From: Lasioglossum baleicum
Lineage: Eukaryota > Arthropoda > Insecta > Hymenoptera > Halictidae
Reading direction: 5' to 3'
Length of the DNA: 64,000 nucleotides
NCBI RefSeq assembly: GCF_051020765.1
Contig: NW_027469112.1
Span: 62,001 to 126,000, forward strand
The position numbers and the translations under genes were made by a program. Position 1 is the stretch's first letter. Each line of letters begins with the position of its first letter. Shown piece after piece: positions 1-7,900 of this stretch. The notes beneath the pieces were generated by a model that saw only the letters and a program-made list of their open reading frames with translations, searched no databases and was not told the DNA's origin.

Positions 1-206
1 TTGATTGAAATCCATCAACATAACCTAAAATCCAAAATCTGTCAAAATCCTAAAATAGCCAAAAATGGCCCAAACTCGAAGATTGAAATATCATTGGACT
101 CGTGAGCGAAAATCATGAAACTAACCTAAAAATTTGTAGGTTATGTTCTCAATTCGCGTTTGTTTAGACTTTACCAAAATTTCGATTTTTGGTAATTTTC
201 AAAAGT

Positions 207-322
207 ACTTAGAATATTTTCAAACATATGATCGGTCGACAAATGATGTCAACTAATCATATGACATATAAAATTTACATCGAAACGCCTTGCAAGAGCA
301 AGCGCTCGAAAATATTCTAAGT
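207..322. repeat. Nested inverted repeat in family-B LTR
   Basis: ACTTAGAATATTTTC (207-221) is perfectly complementary to 308-322, giving a 15-bp dyad with an 86-bp spacer. Inside the spacer a second dyad pairs CATATGAT (225-232) with ATCATATG (256-263). The same arrangement is present in the right-hand LTR from about 63808. It could be an RNA fold or a paired protein-binding site; neither is shown. Confidence 0.6.
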
Positions 323-580
323 CCCAATTTATTTAAATAAATAAATAGGTACGCCAATGGTTACCACTTAATTTTCGAGTCCTGCACCACTGGGAACGAA
401 AACTGCTGACTCTAGTGCGGCGGCCATCGCGCTGTTTACGACGAAGACCGGCACAAAGAGGACACGGTCCCCTTTTGCGAAGTCAGCATTTTTCGGACGA
501 ACGTTATTCGTCGACGAACGTTCGATTCTCCTCAGTCCTCTCCGGGGACCCGAGTGGGTCAGTCGAGTTTTCGTCAATCT

Positions 581-670
581 TCCAAGTCCAGACTATTTAG
601 ACATAGTCTTTCCAAATCCAGATTGTTTAGACACAATCTTCCCAAATCCATACTGTTTAGACACAGTCCC
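581..670 (+). repeat. Three 30-bp tandem units, each a hairpin with loop TTAGAC
   Basis: Units at 581-610, 611-640 and 641-670 are in exact 30-bp register. Each folds into a hairpin with the same six-base loop TTAGAC: AGACTAT/ATAGTCT (590-609), AGATTGT/ACAATCT (620-639) and ACTGT/ACAGT (652-667). Between units the stem bases differ but the changes are compensatory, so pairing is kept. Confidence 0.7.
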
Positions 671-1033
671 TAATACCATTCAGTAATATCGTATTCTTAT
701 TCGTTTAATTCAAACATTACTTCGTTTATTCAATTAAACATTTTTATTGCGTTTCATATTTCGTACTTAGTACGTATTTCGATTTCGTTAATAATAAGCA
801 TCTTTACCTTTGTATTCTTTTACGTTTATAATATACTTTGTTTTACCAGAGTCAATCTAAATCCCAATTATTATTTCCTTGCTCCTAACTTCGTAGTTTG
901 AAGTGACACGTTGTTAGTTAGAGATAGAGTTCTCACTGGAAAGTTCGCGAATAGTATTCCTTATTCAATTTCCTGTTACGTGTTCGCGTACGTGCGTGAT
1001 AGTGATAGACTTGCTCGCATAGCAAGCTCCGCA

Positions 1034-1213
1034 GCATCCACGTCCGTTTTCTCGAATCAAAATATCGTCAACCACGCGGACGATATTCGCGAGATAAATT
1101 CACGGGATCGCACAGCGTCCACGCCCGTTTTCGCTAGTTAAAATATCGTCAATCACGCGGACGATATTCGTGAGTTAGATTCACGCTATCGTACAGCGTC
1201 CACGCCCGTTTCC
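1034..1213 (+). repeat. 81-bp tandem repeat with 9-bp hairpin, family-B LTR
   Basis: Units start at 1034, 1115 and 1196 (the last partial), each opening with a G-C-rich block like GCGTCCACGCCCG. The two full units each carry AATATCGTC paired with GACGATATT around a 9-base loop (1061-1087 and 1142-1168). The loops differ at one base (AACCACGCG and AATCACGCG) while the stems are identical. Confidence 0.65.
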
Positions 1214-1295
1214 TCAACGAGCGCATCCGTCTACAATACCGTAGCAGCCAGCTGTCAATCATTGGAGGTCGTTCCTGTCAAATATTGACGTGACA

Positions 1296-1502
1296 GAGTT
1301 TGGCGCAGTCGTCAATCCTTGAAGGTCGTTTCCAGCCATTTGGATCAACGCCTGTCAAGCAGAGCGGACCGTATTCAAGGCCATCAGCGCAACCGTAGCT
1401 GTTCATCCGTTGCGAATTCATGTCTCGTGTCAATCGACAAGCAAGCGAAGCGTAAAAGTAAGTGGAACATATTACCGCGTATGTTTCAGGGTCGCGTGCA
1501 TC
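1296..1502 (+). mobile_element. Family-B leader with primer-binding site, interrupted by element 1
   Basis: Directly after the family-B LTR, TGGCGCAGTCG at 1301-1311 matches the complement of the tRNA-Ser acceptor end plus CCA, as in family A, but the match beyond 11 bases differs (TCAATCC instead of GTAGGA). The remaining 190 bp has no gag start or other recognisable coding sequence. It ends in CATC (1499-1502), the target duplicated by element 1, and resumes at 10734. Confidence 0.6.
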
Positions 1503-1746
1503 TGTTACGTCGTCCGATATACGACGTTGGCCTTGTACACACACTATGTATACAAGGTCTGATCTACATAAGATCCATACACCGTCCCCTAGACATAAGA
1601 GCATAATATTAAGATTTCATTATTCTATTGTTCTAATCCTTATCTCCGTCTCTACCCATCACCATAACTTCACCTTGATCAACACCTTACCTCAGTTTCA
1701 ACCCATCACCACGACACATAATGCAATAAAGTATTGCATCACTCTG

Positions 1747-1779
1747 GAAGCATCTAGAAGCTTCTAGAAACGTCGAGAA
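1747..1779 (+). promoter_or_regulatory. Heat-shock-element-like array in U3
   Basis: The pentamer alternation nGAAn/nTTCn runs in exact 5-bp register: GAA 1747, ATC 1752, GAA 1757, TTC 1762, GAA 1767, GTC 1772, GAA 1777. Five subunits are perfect and two have one mismatch; the core GAAGCTTCTAGAA (1757-1769) is a perfect three-unit HSF consensus. The same block is found about 245 bp into the LTRs throughout the window (for example GAA at 9017, 11324 and 20828). HSF binding and heat inducibility are inferred. Confidence 0.6.
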
Positions 1780-1786
1780 GTCCAAA

Positions 1787-1955
1787 GACTGCTGCATCAG
1801 CAGTCCCACGCTCGTAGAGGGCAATAGGACAGCCACGAGACTGCAGCGTCAGCAGAAATGCACGTGCAGTCCCCGGGAGCGAAGACGCTGCTGCGTCAGC
1901 GGTTCTCCCACTCCGACGACTGAAGAACAAAGAGACTGCAGCGTCAGCTATCCCC
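1787..1955 (+). repeat. Four degenerate CTGCAGCGTCAGC-type repeats in U3
   Basis: Related blocks begin at 1787, 1839, 1884 and 1934 (spacing 52, 45 and 50 bp). Their core is GACTGCAGCGTCAGC or a close variant. The first is also a hairpin, GACTGCTG/CAGCAGTC with a three-base loop (1787-1805). Family C carries the same motif three times on the opposite strand (28424, 28480, 28538), so the array predates the split of the families. A protein-binding array is one possibility. Confidence 0.55.
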
Positions 1956-2363
1956 ACTCCGACCGAAGGAGGCAAGGCAGAGCGGACGCTTGCATCAGTC
2001 CGCCTTCAGCCAGCGACTCGCACAGACGTGCCTACCTGGCCTCAGCCGCCAGTCCGGCTTCTTCCGACTTCAAGAGCAGACGTGTTCAGTCTAGCTCCGC
2101 GAAAGTGAAGTGTGTCGATCCTTCACTCCTAATTCCAATTCCAATTCCAACTCTAACTCAACTCAACTCAAGTCCTAATTCTCATACATTAATCCTACAA
2201 CATATTACTATATCCATTATTCATTAATCCAATTACTACTCCAATTATAATACTACTTACATATTGTATACCAGTGTACTTACCAGTTCTTATTTAATAT
2301 ATCGTTGTTATACCAGTGCTTCGATCTTGTTATTCTTGTGTTAGTTCAACACCATCTTCCAAT

Positions 2364-2369
2364 TCAGTT
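2364..2369 (+). promoter_or_regulatory. Candidate initiator TCAGTT
   Basis: TCAGTT matches the arthropod initiator consensus. No convincing TATA box lies about 30 bp upstream, and a CGTG-containing downstream element lies at about +26. If transcription starts here, the leader runs 266 nt to the first AUG, which opens the LTR ORF at 2632. The motif is short, so the assignment is weak; it recurs in the other LTRs. Confidence 0.3.
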
Positions 2370-2388
2370 CTTGCATCGAATATATTAA

Positions 2389-2550
2389 ACTCGTGACATA
2401 TCCGGACTTGGTCTAAAGTGCGCAGTGGAAACGCTGAGCCGCCAATAAGGAATTTGAAGCGAGTCATAGAGAAGTTCTCGTGCCACGTCTAGAATTGGTC
2501 TAAAGTGCGCAGTGGAAACGCTGAGCCGCCACTATAGACGTGAAGCGAGT
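2389..2550 (+). repeat. Two 87-bp structured repeats with GAAA-tetraloop hairpin
   Basis: A 37-bp identical core occurs at 2408-2444 and 2495-2531. In each core, CAGTG-GAAA-CGCTG (2423-2436, 2510-2523) forms a five-pair stem (one G-T wobble) capped by a GNRA tetraloop. The second unit is closed by CACGTCTA/TAGACGTG (2484-2491/2535-2542) and CTCG/CGAG; the first by ACTCG/CGAGT (2389-2393/2460-2464). They lie immediately upstream of the LTR ORF in every family-A LTR, consistent with a leader RNA structure. Confidence 0.55.
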
Positions 2551-2631
2551 TAACTACCAAAAAGGTTAATAACAAGTGGAAGTTCATTTCATTATATATT
2601 ATTAATATTCCATCATTACTATTCCTTACCC

Positions 2632-3150
2632 ATGCGACGCCCACGTCGAGCGGGACGCAAGTATCAACTTGCTAAATTGAGACGCGCGTTGAGAAATAAA
2701 GCGGTGCTCGATCAAATCATTGCCACTACCGAGTGGACAGAACTTCTGGGAACCACCGAGCACATTCCGTGTGACGCGTCCGATTACGTTTCTGTATACG
2801 GTTGCCCTTGCAACCCTCCTAAAGAGGTCAACCACGCGGACCTCTCGCGAGCTCCGACGCCAGTTCTACATCCGGTCGATTGTCCAGAGGTGATCGACAT
2901 AGCCGACGACAACGACAGCCGAGACACGATCATCGTTCCCAGGGTCCGTTGCCGAATCATCCGTGACGTTCCTCTGCCAGCTCATCAACGTGTCGTCTTG
3001 CGGCCAGCATCCAAGGCCACTAATGTCGTCCCGAACCGAGCAGCAGCAACTCTGCCAGATCTTCCCCACCTCGAGGACATCTGTATAGAAGATCCGATGT
3101 ACGACACCTACTGTCAGTACCGCCAGTTCCTGCTGCAACAATATTATTAG
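2632..3150 (+). CDS. LTR-encoded ORF, 172 aa, unknown function
   Basis: Intact ORF inside the 5' LTR. The ATG is the first one downstream of the candidate initiator, which supports this start. The N-terminus is strongly basic (MRRPRRAGRKYQ, then a second basic stretch to residue 24), resembling a nuclear-localisation or RNA-binding tail. A CPCN motif lies near residue 60. VIDIADD near residue 92 matches a SUMO-interacting motif (hydrophobic core followed by acids). The C-terminus is rich in Gln and Tyr. No enzyme motif, signal peptide or membrane segment is visible and the family is not recognised. A possible AATAAA (2695-2700) lies within the ORF, so transcripts ending in the 3' LTR may truncate it. 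An LTR-borne accessory gene is inferred. Confidence 0.55.
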   Translation: MRRPRRAGRKYQLAKLRRALRNKAVLDQIIATTEWTELLGTTEHIPCDASDYVSVYGCPCNPPKEVNHADLSRAPTPVLHPVDCPEVIDIADDNDSRDTIIVPRVRCRIIRDVPLPAHQRVVLRPASKATNVVPNRAAATLPDLPHLEDICIEDPMYDTYCQYRQFLLQQYY

Positions 3151-3167
3151 GCGTTAATACAGCATTG

Positions 3168-3218
3168 CGGTGAGTCGTATAATATCTTGTATAATTGCTG
3201 AATCCTGTAAACTCACCG
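3168..3218 (+). promoter_or_regulatory. Splice-donor consensus inside an 8-bp hairpin
   Basis: CGGTGAGT at 3168-3175 contains a strong 5' splice consensus (G|GTGAGT, GT at 3170) 18 nt after the LTR ORF stop. It is perfectly complementary to ACTCACCG at 3211-3218, so the donor could be masked in a hairpin with a 35-nt loop. A pyrimidine-rich tract and CACAG near 3405-3445 could serve as an acceptor still within the LTR; an acceptor near env is the other option. Splicing is inferred. Confidence 0.4.
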
Positions 3219-3463
3219 TTTTCGTTGCATCATCTCGCGCGTGATTCTTGTCGGACACTTCTTGTAACCGCGTCGGACGTTCTCTTCTTGACTGCATCCA
3301 TAGCAATATCGGTTGTCCTAGTGCATATGACAGCCCGCGGCTGTCTCGGCACGAAAGACCACTCCTCATTTTAATCTTCATATCTCAACCGTCCGTCTGT
3401 CACTGTTCTCTTTTCTCTCTCCTGGTACCTGTAACAAAAACACAGTGACGGACGTGACAAATT

Positions 3464-3480
3464 TGGCGCAGTCGGTAGGA
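3464..3480 (+). other. Primer-binding site, tRNA-Ser type
   Basis: TGGCGCAGTCGGTAGGA lies 4 bp after the LTR end and is the complement of a tRNA 3' end with CGACTGCG-CCA, the tRNA-Ser acceptor type used by several insect gypsy-group elements. Equivalent sites begin at 13039, 22554, 31708, 39943 and 58148, and end at 55352 on the minus strand. Confidence 0.75.
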
Positions 3481-3571
3481 CATCGAAGTGGTCGCCGATA
3501 TTTGCATTAATAAGCCCCGACGCGTGTCAGTGCGAAGTTCACATTTCTAAATCCCATTTATATCTATCAAA

Positions 3572-4930
3572 ATGTCTCGCCCAATCACGCGATCTCAAAA
3601 GGATCTCCGAGCAGATCCTAACGCAGACCTTCCTCCAATGACCGAGGAAGAGTTACTCCTTTATGCGCAAGACCTCGCCCGTAGAGAGCAATATCTCAAA
3701 GAAGAAACTGATTTTATTGCCAAATTGCGTCTCAAATATGAAGAAGACGCACAAAACCAAAAGAATATGCTCGACGAAATACGAAAAGAGCTTCATAACA
3801 TCCAAATCACGAGTCAAAGCCTACGTCAACAATCGCCTACACCAGACCCTAGTAACGTCTCTAATATGCGGGAACCTTCACCGCCAGAGCCACGCGAAAT
3901 CCCACAGTATGAACCTACTGGTAATTTCGCTCTAAAACAAGCCGCCGAGCTTGTCCCTAGATTCGACGGAACTTCGTCTTCCGTCCTACAATTCATACGT
4001 GCATGCAAACGCGCGCGTGACACCGTACCGGCCACTGCAGAGCGTGCCCTCACAAAATTGCTCTGCAATAAACTCCACGATCGTGCTTATGCCGCTATAG
4101 AAGGCCAGCACATATTCACAATTTCTGCACTATGCGAGAAATTACGAACAGTACTGGGCCCATACAAATTCGTGGACCAGTACCGTGGCGATCTCGCGAG
4201 TGTACTCCAAGCTCCAAACGAGCACATCTTAGACTTCATCAATCGCGTTAAAGACCTTCGAACCGCGATTCAAGATGCCACAGATATTGGCCTTGATTAC
4301 GAAGAACTAGATCGCTTCGTAGTAGATTGTTTTCTACGAGGTCTCCTTCCCCAGCTGCGTGCCGAAGTGCTTCATTGCCCTTCGCGAAATCCTGCCACTG
4401 TTTTCGAAGCAGCCATCTCTGCTTACAGGCAGTATGAGTCAGACCAGACTCGTCGACGAGAACTGATCCGCGAAGAAAAACGAGTCAGCTTCTCTGATAA
4501 CCGGCCGTATCGCCAGCGTTCCACGTACGAGTCCCCTCGTGACATTCCAGAGCGAACTCAAGAACGCCGCGATAACAGACCGGACTCGTCTCAGCAGTCC
4601 TCGAGAAACTCAAACCGGGACTCTTATCGCTCCCCGACGCCGCAACGGCGATGGGAAAACAATCCTCGCGACCAAAACACATACCGCGATGGTCGCACAG
4701 ATCGCCCCTCAAGCCCTAACAAATTTTGCAACTACTGCAAAGTCCCCGGGCACGATATTCACGAGTGCCGTAAGCGCGCTTTCAATAATAATAGGAGGTC
4801 GGGAAACGAGTCCGGCCTCCCGACCGAAGCCAACCCAAGGCGGGAGGCCGCATCTTCAACCCAAACTACAGCCCGCACCCAAACAGCTATCCGGACGAAC
4901 GACCAGTCCGACGATTCGTCTCAGCAGTAA
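3572..4930 (+). CDS. gag: Gag polyprotein of element 1
   Basis: 452 residues. The N-terminal 25-95 region is charged and heptad-like (probable coiled coil). A Pro-rich linker follows, then a helical region of about residues 125-290 with the character of a Ty3/gypsy capsid (FDG, then LxxFIRACKRA and a long LxDFINRVKDL helix). An Arg/Ser/Asn-rich basic region precedes a single zinc knuckle C-x2-C-x4-H-x4-C with ligands C386, C389, H394 and C399. The ATG lies 113 nt after the LTR end and no earlier in-frame start is favoured. The last part overlaps the protease frame, which is reached by a -1 shift at 4801. Role: particle assembly and RNA packaging. Confidence 0.88.
   Translation: MSRPITRSQKDLRADPNADLPPMTEEELLLYAQDLARREQYLKEETDFIAKLRLKYEEDAQNQKNMLDEIRKELHNIQITSQSLRQQSPTPDPSNVSNMREPSPPEPREIPQYEPTGNFALKQAAELVPRFDGTSSSVLQFIRACKRARDTVPATAERALTKLLCNKLHDRAYAAIEGQHIFTISALCEKLRTVLGPYKFVDQYRGDLASVLQAPNEHILDFINRVKDLRTAIQDATDIGLDYEELDRFVVDCFLRGLLPQLRAEVLHCPSRNPATVFEAAISAYRQYESDQTRRRELIREEKRVSFSDNRPYRQRSTYESPRDIPERTQERRDNRPDSSQQSSRNSNRDSYRSPTPQRRWENNPRDQNTYRDGRTDRPSSPNKFCNYCKVPGHDIHECRKRAFNNNRRSGNESGLPTEANPRREAASSTQTTARTQTAIRTNDQSDDSSQQ
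4801..4850 (+). promoter_or_regulatory. -1 programmed ribosomal frameshift signal
   Basis: GGGAAAC (4801-4807) is placed exactly as G-GGA-AAC in the gag frame. After a 5-nt spacer, CGGCCTCCCG (4813-4822) pairs perfectly with CGGGAGGCCG (4841-4850), a 10-bp GC-rich stem with an 18-nt loop. The -1 frame is open from 4774 through the gag stop into the protease. A loop GAAG (4826-4829) could pair with CTTC (4854-4857) as a weak pseudoknot. The site recurs at 14377, 23889, 33046, 41281, 54009-54015 (minus) and 59484. Confidence 0.8.
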
Positions 4931-7900
4931 ATCTTGCTGCAGACTCACCAATCCCGCGCGTAAAAATCTCCGCCCCTCAATTACAAAAGAAGTGTGAATT
5001 TTTGTTGGACACGGGTTCGGAGATCAATTTAATTCGTGCGTCAAGTCTAGAAACAAATCTACCTATAGATCATACGAACACTATAGAAGTCCAAGGAATA
5101 ACCGAGGGATCCATTCCAACTCTCGGTCAAATTAAAATACACTTACAGGGTCAAAACCCTATTGAATTTCATGTCTTGGAAGAAAACTTCCCAATTAACA
5201 TCGACGGAATCCTCGGTTCTCCCTTCTTCAGAACAGGAGCCGAGATCTCCTTTGCGAATGAATACATTATGATAGGAAACATTCGGGTTCCCTTCTCGAA
5301 CCCTTGCGCGCCCACGGCTGAGCCTCGCGATAAATTGGCAGCAGAGGTTATTTCAATGCCTTCGTCTATGACCAACGATCTCGTTAAAACTCCAGCCGCC
5401 AAGCGTGAGGAACATTCGGCAAGGAACGTTCGAGTGTCTTCCTCAAATCCTCGTGCACCCGCGGTCAGACCTTGCAGAGCTCCGGTGACGGAGGTTATTT
5501 CAATGCCTCCTCGGGATTCGATCGAGTACTCCCTAGAGAAAAACGCCGTGAAAAGCCGGCCGGAATCGAAGGAGACTCGAGAGATATCGGAGTACACTGC
5601 GAGAAGTCGGGTCGTGGAGCGTGAGGATCGAGTCCGAACAAAGACTCCTCCGAAATCCGAAGAATTCGTCCTCGAACCTCGTACCGTTGCGTGCATAGCG
5701 GTCGACGTCGAAGGACCTAAACAGGGATATATCCGCCGTGTTAATGTAGCGCCGGATGTATTCCTGGGTGACTGCGTCGTCACCAATCGTAAAGGCAAAG
5801 CGAGCCTCCGGTGTTTTAACACCTCGTCGGAAAGAGTTTCATTTCGATTGCCCCCATTGGAGATGGAAGAAATCGAGTCGTACTCTTCCGATTCTTATAC
5901 TACTTCCGGGTATCATCCCGACGCATTCGGTAACCATCCCGACCTTTCTAATTCCGGGTATCATCCCGACGCATTCGGTAACCATCCCGACATTACTAAC
6001 TCCGGTAACCAGCCCGATTCTTATACTAACTCCGGTAACCAGCCCGATTCTCATACTAACTCCGGTAACCAGCCCGATTCTTATTCTAACTCCGGTAACC
6101 AGCCCGACTTTTATACTAACTCCGGTAACCAGCCCGATCAATTCCAAAACCAACTCCATTCCTACGACAATCAAAGATCTTCAAGACCCATATGTAAGCA
6201 GGTCTGTTCTATATTGCACAATAAACCCAGTAACAGTTCTAAACCAGAGAAGGATATCAAAGCCTCCAAAGTAAAAGAACTTCATAAGTTACTTCGAAAT
6301 CATATCTTTCATGATCCACAGAAACTCGATTCCTTTCAACTTCCATCTGCATGTTGCCATGCGAGGCGAAACAAATACGATAAAATTAATCTCTGCGCTA
6401 CAGCGAAATACGCGTCAGCAAGAAGGAAATATAAATCCGAGTACCCTCGCGATAACGGATACCCCTACCAGATTAAACGAGCGAAATACGAAACCTCTGG
6501 TCAGCAAAATCTCCTTCCACCACTGGAAGATCAACATATCACATCGCAACACCGCTCCTCCGAAGCAGCAATCGCCTCAGAAGACCGTCAGTCCTTAGAC
6601 ACACACGAAACTGTAATCATCCAGCCGATCCAAGTTGCCATCTTACTCTCTATAGCCACGCGAGTGTACACCCTCATCGGATACGATTGTGGAGGATCTA
6701 CACTGAACACGACAACGTTCTCCATCATCGATATTCCTGATTGCGAGCCTGAAGAAATCAAACCCACGGAGGACTCAGTAAAAATCCAATTGCTGCAACT
6801 AGCAGAATTTACTCAGACGAGAGTAATCCAGTGCCACATAGAAATCGACCGCACGATATTCTATTGTGGCATGCACTCACATGTTTCCATCGTCACGAAC
6901 GGACGACAGGAATATTTACTGGCAACCACCAGTGAAACCTGTTCCGAGTTGCAGAAAACCGGAACAATCCTCATCACTCCGACCGCCCAGGTCACGGGAG
7001 TCCAACCCAATTCTACTACATCCCGCAGCCTCACATTGGCGGGAGAACTTCAAAACAACGGGCAATGCGCGGGAACAACGTACAACGACCCATTCGGCAC
7101 TTGGACCAGTGTCGTTGTACAGGCCATTGTTCGAATAACCCTGAGGGACTACACAGCAACAGTGAAACTCTCTACAGGTCAGATCCATCTACAGTCAGGA
7201 CAAATATGCACCTTCACAAAAGGAAGCTGCCTTGATACGCAAGATGGACATACATTCTGGGACGTCGTTCCCAATGATTACTGCAAGTTCAATAGCTACG
7301 ACGTTCTCTACGAAGGACTAGCTACCAGAGTTTCTACAAAGACAAAGTTCTCACCTACATTATATATGGTGGAATCTGAAGACACCACATTCGCGTTGAC
7401 AGAATCTGGTCGTACATCAATTTGCGGTTATATTATTATTCGCACGGAGCACCCCAAGCTCTTTATTCTGGATACAAGTCTGTCCGGTAAATTCAAGGAA
7501 CGCACTCACACCATAGTAAACAATCTGGACATATTCACCTACGTGAATAGTAAGTTCATCTACGTAGAAAAACATCTGAAAAGTCAACTTACCCAGTTGT
7601 ACCAGGATGTCATCCGGCAAAAGTGCGAACTGGAGAAACAGGTCCTTCAAAACGCACTAACAATGTTACACTCATCACCTGAAGAAATAGCAGCTGCCAT
7701 TATGCGAGAACCAGGATTCGTCGCAGTTCCAGCTGGAGAAGTGGTGCATATTATAAAGTGCATTCCAGTAACCGTACAAGTTCGGAAAACGGATAAGTGT
7801 TTCGATGAACTTCCGATCACTTACCAGAATTCTTCCAAGTTCTTAAAACCAGGAGATCATATTATAGTTGCCACAGGTACAGAAAAGCCATGCAATGAAC

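Larger units (their letters stand above)
1..1295 (+). mobile_element. Family-B LTR, 3' portion (5' LTR of an outer element)
   Basis: This is the downstream 1295 bp of a long terminal repeat. It ends in GACGTGACA and is followed 5 bp later by a primer-binding site, so it behaves as a 5' LTR on the plus strand. Its first 399 bases match 63602-64000 base for base by eye, and the second copy starts at 63463, so the whole LTR is about 1434 bp with some 139 bp lying left of the window. It contains a nested inverted repeat, a three-unit hairpin array and 81-bp tandem repeats (listed separately). No credible ORF is seen; the 76-codon frame at 911-1141 lies over the tandem repeats. The terminus TGTGACGTCGG resembles family A (TGTTACGTCGT) and family C (TGTTACGTCGG), suggesting three branches of one lineage. 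Confidence 0.75.
1503..3459 (+). repeat. 5' LTR of element 1
   Basis: Starts TGTTACGTCGTCCG and ends GACGGACGTGACA. In order it holds a palindromic segment around AATAAA (1720-1740), a heat-shock-like array (1747-1779), four U3 repeats (1787-1955), CCAATT/ACTCA microrepeats (about 2130-2170), a possible initiator (2364), two 87-bp structured repeats (2389-2550), an ORF (2632-3150), a sequestered splice-donor consensus (3168), a GACAGCC/GGCTGTC hairpin (3329-3345) and a terminal hairpin (3390-3454). Confidence 0.9.

Noticed and set aside
911..1141. 76-codon ORF in the family-B LTR
   Set aside because: It overlaps the 81-bp noncoding repeats, has no recognisable features and is not tied to a promoter or domain.
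2408..2531. Self-cleaving ribozyme (hammerhead or twister) in the duplicated GAAA element
   Set aside because: The hammerhead CTGANGA core is missing and the twister core is not recognisable; only a plain GNRA hairpin can be supported.
5905..6147. CRISPR-like appearance of regular short repeats
   Set aside because: The units are contiguous coding repeats without unique spacers, in a eukaryotic retroelement.
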